DNA from: Kaistella sp.
Lineage (GTDB): Bacteria; Bacteroidota; Bacteroidia; Flavobacteriales; Weeksellaceae
DNA: 64,000 nucleotides
NCBI GenBank assembly: GCA_019459085.1
Contig: JAIBEW010000027.1
Span: 62,001-126,000 of the forward strand
Direction: 5' to 3'
The translations under genes and the position numbers were made by a program. The notes beneath the pieces were generated by a model. That model was not told the origin of the DNA and searched no databases. It saw nothing but the letters and a program-made list of their open reading frames with translations. Below are positions 7,433 through 14,910 of the stretch, in pieces (within the stretch, counting starts at the first letter, position 1; every line of letters begins with the position of its first letter).

Positions 7433-9721
7433 ATGACTTCGCTCCTTAACATAGAAATTGTCCTTGATACGATACAGGATGGTCTGCGCCTCTGGATTGA
7501 TGCGCGCAATCCCGACTCTTTATTTGATGGCGGGGAAAGTGCTGTGGAAAACAATGAGGCAAGGTTTCAGCTCGTTGAAGGATGTTACTACGATTATCAA
7601 ATCAGCGACGCCGACTATGTACTGGGCGATGTTGGCGAAAATATCATTCAACGACATAAACGAATTTCCAATGCAGGCACTATTGCTTCTAATATTTTCG
7701 TGGGTACCCTTTCCGTTCCCCTGCTGAAAAAATCAACATCCGAAGAATGCTGTAAAATAGACCTGGAAGTTCAATCTGTAAAATCGGGATATCGCGATGA
7801 TTACCGCGACATGCTTGAATTTATTACTGAAAAATGCACTGACCTGCTCATGCAGGCCAATTCTCCGGTTGCTCAAAATTTTGAAGCCAATTATAATGAA
7901 ACACATGAAACACTATACCAAAGATTTGCGTTCATAAAATCCGTAATTGGAACTGATGAATTTGCAGAAGCGGTTCACCGTATTGTAACTGCACCGGTAA
8001 CGAAATGGACGGAAAGCACAGTGGAGAAGGACGTTCGGAATGCCAAAAGATTTACAAATAGTAACATTAAAGAGTTCCTGAAAGGAGGCCGCAGAACTCA
8101 TCTCCCCGAAACTCATTATTTAAGAGCTTATGGGCTGGAAACGCTGCCGGAAAGAATTACTTCAATAAGAAAAACAGACTCCGTGGATACGTCGGAGAGT
8201 CGTTTTATCAAACATGCACTGGAAGGCTTTCTGAAATTTTGTACCGACATCAATAGCCGGGCAAAGGAGTTCAGGCATAAGAAATTGGAAAAGGAATCTG
8301 ACGCACTTATCCGGGAACTGGAAGGACAGCTTCACCACAGTGTTTTTAAGGATATTTCAAGACCCACCACATTAAAACTCAACAGTCCTGTACTTCAGCG
8401 CAAGGAGGGTTACCGGGAAGTACTACGGGTCTGGCTTATGTTTGATCTTGCAGCCAAACTGATCTGGGCCGGCGGGGATGACATTTACAGTGGAGGAAAA
8501 AAGGATATTGCGACACTTTACGAATATTGGCTCTTTTTCAAACTTCTGGACTTATTTGAATCCATCTTTGAAATTGAACCGAAAGATATTTCTGAGCTTA
8601 TAAAAGAAACATCCGATGGTTTAAATATTCAAATAAGGCAAGGCAGATTCACTGCACTGCATGGAGTCTTTGACTCCAGAACCCGAAAGTTAAATATCCG
8701 TTTCAACTACAACCGTTCTTTCAGCGGAAAGAAAAATTATCCAGATTCCGGAAGCTGGACCACAACCCTTCGACCGGATTATACCCTTTCCTTCTGGCCG
8801 TTTGGTGTTTCTGAAACCGAAGCTGAAATACAGGAACTTATCGTCCATGTGCATTTTGACGCCAAGTACAAGATAGCAAATTTTAATGATTTTCTGCAGC
8901 AAAACACCGTAACTGATCTTGACGGGGAAAAAACCGAAAATCGAAAAGGTATTTATAAAAATGCAGATCTTCTGAAAATGCACGCTTACAAAGATGCAAT
9001 CAGGAGAACAGGTGGTGCTTATGTTTTATATCCCGGGGATACATCAATCAACCAAAAAGGATTTCATGAAATTATACCTGCACTGGGAGCTTTTCCGGTA
9101 AAACCAAGTAAAACCGACAGTGGAATAGGCGAGTTAAAAGCTTTTGTCCTCGAAATCATCGAACACTTTATTAATCGCGCCTCACAAAGAGAGAAAATTG
9201 CTTACAGAGCTTTTGATATTTACAAAGATCCTCCCGAAGCAGAAAATACTATTAATGAGGCACTACCTGAACCCTATAACTCAAACAGGTCGCTAATTCC
9301 TGACGATACTTTTGTGCTTGTGGGCTATTACCGTTCAGAAGAACACTATGAATGGATAAGGAAAAACAGATTGTATAATTTCAGGACAGGCTCAGGGGCG
9401 GGATCTCTTATTTTAGACAACGAAACTGTGGGTTCAAAATACCTGTTGCTACATACCGACGGTGACAGGGAATCTGGTGAATTGTGGAAAGTGGTAAGCA
9501 AAGGCCCAAAGGTATTTTCAAAGGAGGACATGATAAAGAAAGGTTATCCCTCACCGTCACAAGACAATTATTTAGTTATTGCGCTGGCACCTGTTTCAGA
9601 TCCGGAATTTGAAAATGTGAAGTGGGATTTCCGAAAGCTTCATAACTTCGAAACCGGCAGAGTATCTGCTTTTCCATTTACAGCAAGCCTTGCAGAATTG
9701 ATTAAAAATAAGAGCCGATAA
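7433..9721 (+). CDS. McrC-like DUF2357 PD-(D/E)xK nuclease subunit
   Basis: A 762-residue partner of the preceding AAA+ protein; its ATG begins two bases after that stop codon, so the two are tightly coupled. The N-terminal half resembles the DUF2357 region of McrC-type proteins, with the segment ETHYLRAYGLETLPERI and a following helical stretch. A PD-(D/E)xK nuclease core follows, with RPDYTL (D449) and FDAKY (D476, K478) separated by 27 residues. The last 140 residues, from about 620, contain VGYYRSEEHYEWIRKNRLYN and look like a separate folded module that I cannot assign. The protein is expected to cut DNA when recruited by the McrB-like subunit. It is longer than classical McrC because of the added C-terminal module. 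Confidence 0.82.
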   Translation: MTSLLNIEIVLDTIQDGLRLWIDARNPDSLFDGGESAVENNEARFQLVEGCYYDYQISDADYVLGDVGENIIQRHKRISNAGTIASNIFVGTLSVPLLKKSTSEECCKIDLEVQSVKSGYRDDYRDMLEFITEKCTDLLMQANSPVAQNFEANYNETHETLYQRFAFIKSVIGTDEFAEAVHRIVTAPVTKWTESTVEKDVRNAKRFTNSNIKEFLKGGRRTHLPETHYLRAYGLETLPERITSIRKTDSVDTSESRFIKHALEGFLKFCTDINSRAKEFRHKKLEKESDALIRELEGQLHHSVFKDISRPTTLKLNSPVLQRKEGYREVLRVWLMFDLAAKLIWAGGDDIYSGGKKDIATLYEYWLFFKLLDLFESIFEIEPKDISELIKETSDGLNIQIRQGRFTALHGVFDSRTRKLNIRFNYNRSFSGKKNYPDSGSWTTTLRPDYTLSFWPFGVSETEAEIQELIVHVHFDAKYKIANFNDFLQQNTVTDLDGEKTENRKGIYKNADLLKMHAYKDAIRRTGGAYVLYPGDTSINQKGFHEIIPALGAFPVKPSKTDSGIGELKAFVLEIIEHFINRASQREKIAYRAFDIYKDPPEAENTINEALPEPYNSNRSLIPDDTFVLVGYYRSEEHYEWIRKNRLYNFRTGSGAGSLILDNETVGSKYLLLHTDGDRESGELWKVVSKGPKVFSKEDMIKKGYPSPSQDNYLVIALAPVSDPEFENVKWDFRKLHNFETGRVSAFPFTASLAELIKNKSR

Positions 9722-9812
9722 AACAGCGAACTGTCTGTGAAGCTTTTCGTTTAAATCCCATTACATTCCTGCTTTCGGCCCTAGCATTGGCTTATCAATA
9801 TCCTATGTCCGT

Positions 9813-9843
9813 TTGCCCAACGAAATTCAATTCCGTAATTTTG
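9813..9843 (+). promoter_or_regulatory. Promoter of the acyl-CoA reductase gene
   Basis: TTG at 9813-9815, 20 bases, then TAATTTTG at 9836-9843, a full match to the Bacteroidota -33/-7 promoter. It lies inside what would be an in-frame extension from TTG 9813, so the true start is the ATG at 9894. Confidence 0.65.
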
Positions 9844-9893
9844 CCGGGCAAGGCGGCGCAGATGCTGCCGATCAAATTTTTAGACCTTTCCTC

Positions 9894-10928
9894 ATGAATA
9901 CCGAAAAGCAGATTTCAGGACTTTGTCAGCTCAGTGATTATCTTCAGCACTATCTGGATACGGATCCCGAACATTTTAATGAACAGGATGAAGAATTTTC
10001 TGCATTGCTGAGAAAATGTGAAACGGAGAACCCGTGGTTCACTCCAGAAAATCAAAGGTTTGCGCTTCAGCAGTGGGCGGGTTTACTGAACGAAGAGAAT
10101 ATTAAAAACTGGTTGTCCGCTTACCAAATGTCTAAAACCTCTAAAAAAGTCGGACTGATCCTTGCGGGAAACATTCCGATGGTGGGGTTTCACGATGTGA
10201 TCTGCGTTGTATTAAGCAACCATATTCCGGTGATTAAACTTTCGTCGAAGGACCGGCTGATGCTGCCTTTTTTACTGAAGAAATGGAATGAATTTTCAGA
10301 AGGAAACGTTCAGTTCGAATTGGTGGACCGGCTGGAGGATTTTGATGCCGTCATTGCCACCGGAAGCAACAATACCGCCAGATATCTCGAATACTATTTC
10401 AAAAACCATCTGAGCATCATCCGCAAAAACAGGACTTCGATAGCGGTTTTAAAAGGCGATGAAAGTGATGCCGAACTGCAGCTGCTGGCTGAGGATATTT
10501 TCAGGTATTTCGGGCTGGGGTGCAGGAACGTTACGAGAATACTGATTCCGGAGGATTTTAAGATCGACCGGCTTTTTGAGAATTTCCTGAATTTTAAAGA
10601 GATCGTCAACCACCACAAATACGCCAACAACTACGATTATAACCGCGCGATCAATCTGCTGAACCGCGACCTGTTCTGGGACAATAATTTCGTGATGCTG
10701 AAAGAAGATGAAAGTCTTTTTTCTCCGCTTTCAGTCATTAATTTTACACGGTACAAAACTTTGGAGGAAGTAAAATCCTTTATCGCAGAAAATAAAGAAA
10801 ACATCCAGGCGGTTGTCGCAAAAACCGAGCTGGGTCTTGAATCTATTCCAATGGGAGAAGCGCAGAATCCGGGTCTGGACACTTATGCCGACAATGTGGA
10901 TACGATGAGGTTTCTGGAATTGGTGTAG
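9894..10928 (+). CDS. Acyl-CoA reductase (LuxC-like)
   Basis: A 344-residue protein of the LuxC/acyl-CoA reductase family, which reduces acyl-CoA or acyl-ACP to an aldehyde with NAD(P)H through an acyl-cysteine intermediate. The candidate cysteine is in YFGLGCRNVTRIL, with the substrate-side segment LILAGNIPMVGFHD upstream. The start at 9894 (MNTEKQISGL) is preferred because a complete promoter overlies the longer frame. In Bacteroidota this gene is often near a dicluster ferredoxin; here the restriction cassette lies between them. The physiological substrate is not evident. A bidirectional terminator follows. Confidence 0.85.
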   Translation: MNTEKQISGLCQLSDYLQHYLDTDPEHFNEQDEEFSALLRKCETENPWFTPENQRFALQQWAGLLNEENIKNWLSAYQMSKTSKKVGLILAGNIPMVGFHDVICVVLSNHIPVIKLSSKDRLMLPFLLKKWNEFSEGNVQFELVDRLEDFDAVIATGSNNTARYLEYYFKNHLSIIRKNRTSIAVLKGDESDAELQLLAEDIFRYFGLGCRNVTRILIPEDFKIDRLFENFLNFKEIVNHHKYANNYDYNRAINLLNRDLFWDNNFVMLKEDESLFSPLSVINFTRYKTLEEVKSFIAENKENIQAVVAKTELGLESIPMGEAQNPGLDTYADNVDTMRFLELV

Positions 10929-10953
10929 GCAGACAGAAACGGATTAAAAATAA

Positions 10954-10979
10954 AAAGGACTTCATTGCTGAAGTCCTTT
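10954..10979. terminator. Bidirectional terminator
   Basis: A perfect 11-bp stem AAAGGACTTCA / TGAAGTCCTTT with loop TTGC lies between two converging genes and has an A-run on the left arm that becomes a T-run on the reverse strand. Confidence 0.8.
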
Positions 10980-10998
10980 GTTAATTTACATTTGCGGT

Positions 10999-11247
10999 TT
11001 AGCGGTCAATTGATCCTAAGACCTTCTGTGCAAAACCGTTCAGGGCATCGCGTTCGCTCATTCCGTCTTTTACTTTGCTGTGGACTTCCAGGGCGCCGCA
11101 GATTCCGGTGATGAGTTCTCCAACTACATTAAGATCCTCTTCGGTGGTTCCTCTGAATTCTGAAAAAGATTCGAGGACTTCGAGGGTTTTTTCGAGATTT
11201 TCAGGCGTCTGGGTCTGATAAAACTGTCTGATGATCGGTAACTTCAT
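10999..11247 (-). CDS. Small conserved protein (DUF6952-like) paired with thioredoxin
   Basis: An 82-residue soluble, helix-rich protein (MKLPIIRQFYQTQTPENLEK at the N terminus) with a single cysteine in GICGALEVHSKV. Its start codon overlaps the thioredoxin stop (ATGA), so it is translationally coupled to it, and the peroxiredoxin gene lies just upstream. It resembles the small DUF6952-type proteins of Flavobacteriia, an assignment from memory. A role in the peroxide/thiol pathway is inferred only from the operon. Confidence 0.7.
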   Translation of the reverse strand: MKLPIIRQFYQTQTPENLEKTLEVLESFSEFRGTTEEDLNVVGELITGICGALEVHSKVKDGMSERDALNGFAQKVLGSIDR

Positions 11248-11555
11248 GACTGAAACTTGTTAAAAAGTTCGTTAAGGCTTTCTGCCTGATTAGTCTGAAC
11301 TTGATCCACTAATTCTCCGTTTCTGAATACGGCAAAAGTCGGTAAATTATCCACTTTCGCCAGTTTTCTGCTCTCCGGAAGTTTCTCTGCATCCACATAA
11401 TAAAAAGGGATGGAATCGTTTTCCGCAGCCAGTTTCTTGAACTTCGGTTTCATGATCCTGCAGTTTCCGCACCAGGTGGCGCCGTACTGAACAACCACTT
11501 TCTCGTTATCTGCTACAATTTCCTGTAACTGATCTTCTGTTAATTCTGTGTACAT
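11244..11555 (-). CDS. Thioredoxin-family protein (WCGNC)
   Basis: A 103-residue single-domain thioredoxin. The redox motif is W28-C-G-N-C32, with Asn replacing the usual Pro, which would be expected to shift the redox potential and partner choice. The cis-proline segment is LPTFAVF. It sits between the peroxiredoxin gene (32-base gap) and the 82-residue gene (4-base overlap), so it is a good candidate for the dedicated reductant of that peroxiredoxin. Cytosolic, with no signal peptide. Confidence 0.88.
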   Translation of the reverse strand: MYTELTEDQLQEIVADNEKVVVQYGATWCGNCRIMKPKFKKLAAENDSIPFYYVDAEKLPESRKLAKVDNLPTFAVFRNGELVDQVQTNQAESLNELFNKFQS

Positions 11556-11587
11556 TTCCTTTAATTTAGAATATCAATGCTCCTCAA

Positions 11588-12226
11588 TTAGTTCTTGTGA
11601 TTGGCCAGATAATCGGCGGTAGATTTGCGGTCAGCATTCATAGCTGCTTTCCCTTCTTCCCAGTTTGCCGGGCAAACTTCACCGTGTTTCTGAACGTGGG
11701 TGTATGCATCAATCAGTCTTAAAAACTCCTTCACATTTCTTCCCAACGGCATGTCGTTTACCGCTTCGTGAAAGATCTTTCCGGTTTCATCGATCAGATA
11801 CGTGGCTCTGTAGGTCACATTCGAACCGCTGAAACTCTCGTTTCCTTCGGCATCATAATCAAAATCCTGATCTACAATTCCTAAAAGGTTCGCGAGCTGA
11901 CGGTGGGTATCTGCAAGGATCGGATACGTCACCCCTTCGATTCCGCCATTGTCTTTCGGCGTGTTCAGCCATGCAAAATGCACTTCGTTCGTGTCGCATG
12001 ATGCACCGATGATTACAGTATTTCTTTTTTTGAATTCTTCCTGAGCCTCCTGGAAAGCATGAAGTTCCGTCGGACAAACGAAAGTAAAATCTTTCGGATA
12101 CCAGAACAACAGAACTTTCTGATGGTTTTTTGTTGCTTCTTCCAAGATGTTGATTCTTAAATCATCTCCCATTTCGCTCATTGCATCTACTGTAACATTG
12201 GGAAATTTTCTACCTACTAATGACAT
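11588..12226 (-). CDS. 2-Cys peroxiredoxin (AhpC/Prx1 type)
   Basis: A 212-residue thiol peroxidase that reduces hydrogen peroxide and organic peroxides. The peroxidatic cysteine is C51 in DFTFVCPTE and the resolving cysteine is C185 in EVCPANW, both in the usual places for a typical 2-Cys enzyme. It is first in an operon with the thioredoxin and the 82-residue protein. A complete TTG-N20-TACTTTTG promoter precedes it. No adjacent AhpF is present, which fits reduction by the thioredoxin next door. Confidence 0.93.
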   Translation of the reverse strand: MSLVGRKFPNVTVDAMSEMGDDLRINILEEATKNHQKVLLFWYPKDFTFVCPTELHAFQEAQEEFKKRNTVIIGASCDTNEVHFAWLNTPKDNGGIEGVTYPILADTHRQLANLLGIVDQDFDYDAEGNESFSGSNVTYRATYLIDETGKIFHEAVNDMPLGRNVKEFLRLIDAYTHVQKHGEVCPANWEEGKAAMNADRKSTADYLANHKN

Positions 12227-12264
12227 AATTTTTTATTGTTTAAGTTGTTTGATTTTTGATGGTG

Positions 12265-12295
12265 CAAAAGTAGTGTGATTTGTCTATCGAAACAA
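12265..12295 (-). promoter_or_regulatory. Promoter of the peroxiredoxin operon
   Basis: On the reverse strand TTG at 12295-12293, 20 bases, then TACTTTTG at 12272-12265, about 38 bases before the ATG. Both boxes match the Bacteroidota consensus. Confidence 0.65.
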
Positions 12296-12355
12296 CATAA
12301 TTCAATTAATAAAATCTATAACAAGGATTCATCCTGTTTTATGTTTTCTATTAAA

Positions 12356-12380
12356 AAATCCAGCTCTGAGAACTGGATTT
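12356..12380 (-). terminator. Terminator of the aminotransferase gene
   Basis: An 8-bp stem AAATCCAG / CTGGATTT with a 9-base loop, followed on the reverse strand by a T-run, 19 bases beyond the aminotransferase stop codon. Confidence 0.75.
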
Positions 12381-12398
12381 CGTGGCTGAAAGTATTAA

Positions 12399-13601
12399 TT
12401 AATATTTTTCGAGACATTCTCTGATCCGCCTCATGGCTTCTTTTAGGTCTTTTTCAGAAGCAGCATAAGAAAAACGGATGCAGTTCGGATTTCCGAAGGA
12501 AACGCCACCCACGGCGCCAACATGTGCATGGTCGAGCAGGAACATCGCAAAATCATCAGCATCATTAATGATCGTTCCGTTTAAAGTTTTGCCGATATAA
12601 AAGGAAATGTCCGGAAAAAAGTAAAATGCCGCTTCGGGATAATTCACCCTGAAACCCGGGATTTCTTTCATGAGTCCGTACACAAGATCGCGTCTTTTTC
12701 TGAATTCATCGATCATATACCGGTATTCCGCCGGATCAGTCTTTAAAGCGGTTACGGAAGCTTTCTGAGCCATGGTATTCGCGCCGCTCGTCATCTGTCC
12801 CTGGATCTTTTCGCAGCCTTTCGCCAGCCATTCCGGACAGGCAGAATACCCGATCCGCCAGCCGGTCATCGCAAAAGCTTTGGACATGCCGTTGATAACA
12901 GCCGTCTGTTCATAGACCTGAGGAAACTCAGCGATGGAAGTGTGCTTCCCGTCGTAATTGATGTATTCGTAGATTTCATCGGAAATAATTGTGATCTGGG
13001 GATATTTCGCCACCACATTAGCAATCTGTTCCAGCTCTTCGTGGGTGTAGAAACTTCCGGACGGATTGCAGGGCGAACTGTACAGCAGAACCTTGGTTTT
13101 TGGAGTGATGGCATTTTCAAACTGCTCAGCGGTCATTTTAAAGTCGGTTTCAATGGAAGTTTCGATAAAAACCGACGTTCCGCCCATCATTTTTACCATT
13201 TCATCATAGCTCACCCAGAACGGAGCAGGCAGAATTACTTCATCTCCATCATTGATGACGGCGGCCAGAACATTCAGGATGGCCTGTTTTGCACCGTTTG
13301 ATACACAGATTTGTGAAGGAAGATATTCCAGACTGTTGTCGCGCTTCAGTTTTCCGCAAATGGCTTCCCGTAAATCCAGAAATCCCGGAACAGGCGAGTA
13401 GTGGCTGAAATTATTGTTGATCGCTTCGAAAGCGGCTTCTTTAATATTGTGGGGAACATCAAAATCGGGTTCGCCGAGGGTAAGACTGATGACATCAATT
13501 CCGCGGGCCTTCATTTCCCTTACTTTATTGCTCATCACGAAGGTCTGCGAAAAGCTTAACCGGTTGACCCGGTCTGAATATTTCTGCATGTGGATTTTCA
13601 T
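12399..13601 (-). CDS. Class I PLP aminotransferase (aspartate aminotransferase-like)
   Basis: A 400-residue fold-type I aminotransferase of the AspC subgroup Ib, likely exchanging amino groups between aspartate and 2-oxoglutarate. The PLP lysine is in MSKAFAMTGWRIGY, with the NPSG segment in YSSPCNPSGSFYT and the C-terminal substrate arginine in NCIRFSYAAS. The start at 13601 (MKIHMQKYSDRVNRLSFS) is preferred to an upstream ATG at 13706 because that longer frame would run across rsmG and its promoter, which lie on the opposite strand. Substrate preference within the subgroup cannot be told from sequence alone. Confidence 0.88.
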   Translation of the reverse strand: MKIHMQKYSDRVNRLSFSQTFVMSNKVREMKARGIDVISLTLGEPDFDVPHNIKEAAFEAINNNFSHYSPVPGFLDLREAICGKLKRDNSLEYLPSQICVSNGAKQAILNVLAAVINDGDEVILPAPFWVSYDEMVKMMGGTSVFIETSIETDFKMTAEQFENAITPKTKVLLYSSPCNPSGSFYTHEELEQIANVVAKYPQITIISDEIYEYINYDGKHTSIAEFPQVYEQTAVINGMSKAFAMTGWRIGYSACPEWLAKGCEKIQGQMTSGANTMAQKASVTALKTDPAEYRYMIDEFRKRRDLVYGLMKEIPGFRVNYPEAAFYFFPDISFYIGKTLNGTIINDADDFAMFLLDHAHVGAVGGVSFGNPNCIRFSYAASEKDLKEAMRRIRECLEKY

Positions 13602-13646
13602 TTTTTCAAAGATAATTTTTTCTTCAAAATTGTGAACTTGTTTTTT

Positions 13647-13654
13647 TAAATTTG
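13647..13654 (+). promoter_or_regulatory. -7 promoter element of rsmG
   Basis: TAAATTTG matches the TAnnTTTG -7 box 18 bases before the ATG at 13672. The last G is also the G of a GTG that would otherwise be read as an earlier start codon. A TTG lies upstream at 13630-13632 with a short 14-base gap. Confidence 0.5.
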
Positions 13655-13671
13655 TGAAAATTAAAAAACCA

Positions 13672-14307
13672 ATGGCAGTCGAACTCCTCGAAAAATATTT
13701 CCCCAACCTTACCGATGATCAGAAAATGCAGTTTGTGGCGCTTGAAGGCCTTTACGGCGAATGGAACGAAAAAATAAACGTCATTTCCCGGAAAGATATG
13801 GATTCCCTGTACGAAAAACACATCCTCCATTCTCTGGGGATTGCTAAAATAATGGAGTTTGCGCCAGGAACCAAAGTCCTCGACATCGGAACAGGCGGCG
13901 GATTCCCGGGAATTCCGCTGGCCATTTTATTTCCTGAGGCAAAATTTACCCTTATCGACTCCATCGGCAAAAAAATCACGGTGGTGAAGGAAGTTGCGGA
14001 AGCGATCGGCCTTAAAAATGTAAAAGCCGTTCACGGCAGAGCCGAAGATCTGAAAGAAAAATTTCATTTTGTAGTCAGCCGTGCCGTCACACAGATGCCC
14101 GTTTTTCTGCGCTGGCTGCGAGGAAAATTTGAAAAAGAGCAGTTGAATACGAAACACAACGGCATTTTATACCTGAAAGGCGGTGACCTGGGTGAAGAAC
14201 TCGCTGGTTTGAGAGCTGAAATCCACAATCTGAAGGATCATTTCGGGGAAGAGTTTTTTGAAACAAAGAAAGTGGTTTATCTTTCCAAAGGAAATTTCAG
14301 TTCCTGA
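13672..14307 (+). CDS. rsmG: 16S rRNA (guanine-527-N7) methyltransferase
   Basis: A 211-residue SAM-dependent methyltransferase of the GidB/RsmG family that modifies G527 of 16S rRNA in the small subunit. The SAM loop is VLDIGTGGGFPGIPLAILFP and the C-terminal half has YLKGGDL, as in RsmG. The start at ATG 13672 (MAVELLEKYFPNL) is chosen because the alternative GTG at 13654 lies inside the -7 box. It is transcribed divergently from the aminotransferase. Confidence 0.93.
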   Translation: MAVELLEKYFPNLTDDQKMQFVALEGLYGEWNEKINVISRKDMDSLYEKHILHSLGIAKIMEFAPGTKVLDIGTGGGFPGIPLAILFPEAKFTLIDSIGKKITVVKEVAEAIGLKNVKAVHGRAEDLKEKFHFVVSRAVTQMPVFLRWLRGKFEKEQLNTKHNGILYLKGGDLGEELAGLRAEIHNLKDHFGEEFFETKKVVYLSKGNFSS

Positions 14308-14367
14308 TTTAACAAAGAGGCCTTAAAAGCTTCTAATTGGGTACTCTAAATAAAAGCACACTCAAAT

Positions 14368-14910
14368 ATGAGAATAAAATTTTTAATCACAACGGCCTTA
14401 CTGCTTACCAATTTTCTCTTCGCCCAGAAAATATTCTGGAAAGAAGGGGAGCAACTGATCTGGGAGGATTTTCAGGGCAGTAAAAACGAAACTAAAGCCG
14501 ACAATGTGGTGGCTTACACCTACTGCGGCTGGATGTATAGCGGAATGAAATCTACCAATCCGAATGCCAAAATCGAGATTAAACTGCAGACTGTTTTCAG
14601 CCCCGAGAAATCATGGAAAGATCCGCTGAAGATCAATGATGAAGTCCTGAACCATGAACAGAAACATTTTGATATCGCCGAACTGTTCGCCAGAAAACTC
14701 CGCAAAGAAATTGGAGAAAAAATCAAGACTTCGCGGGATTTCGACCGGTATTTCAAATCTCTTTACAACAGGCATTTTGCCGATTATCAGAAATTCCAGG
14801 ACCGCTACGACGGTGAAACCAAACACGGAACGAATAAGGAAAAACAGCTGGAATTCAATACCTACATCACAACAGAACTCGATAAATACAACCAATACCA
14901 GGAATCTTGA
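14368..14910 (+). CDS. Secreted DUF922-type putative metal-dependent protein
   Basis: A 180-residue protein with a signal peptide (MRIKFLITTALLLTNFLFAQ). The mature part has WEDFQG near the start and NHEQKHFDIAELFARKL in the middle, the HExxH-like arrangement of DUF922 proteins, which are thought to be zinc proteases or relatives. Several acidic and histidine residues follow in HFADYQKFQDRYD. It should act in the periplasm or at the cell surface. Its stop overlaps the TTG start of the next gene, so the two are coupled, although no functional link is obvious. Confidence 0.75.
   Translation: MRIKFLITTALLLTNFLFAQKIFWKEGEQLIWEDFQGSKNETKADNVVAYTYCGWMYSGMKSTNPNAKIEIKLQTVFSPEKSWKDPLKINDEVLNHEQKHFDIAELFARKLRKEIGEKIKTSRDFDRYFKSLYNRHFADYQKFQDRYDGETKHGTNKEKQLEFNTYITTELDKYNQYQES

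Noticed and set aside
3967-9775. CCTGCTTT at 3967-3974 and 9768-9775 as flanking direct repeats of the cassette
   Set aside because: Eight bases is too short to separate from chance, and no integrase or transposase is present.
9813-9893. Extension of the acyl-CoA reductase from TTG 9813
   Set aside because: It covers a complete promoter; conserved protein begins at ATG 9894.
12227-12340. OxyR-like operator upstream of the peroxiredoxin gene
   Set aside because: ATAG-like tetrads occur but do not keep the spacing and symmetry of an OxyR site.
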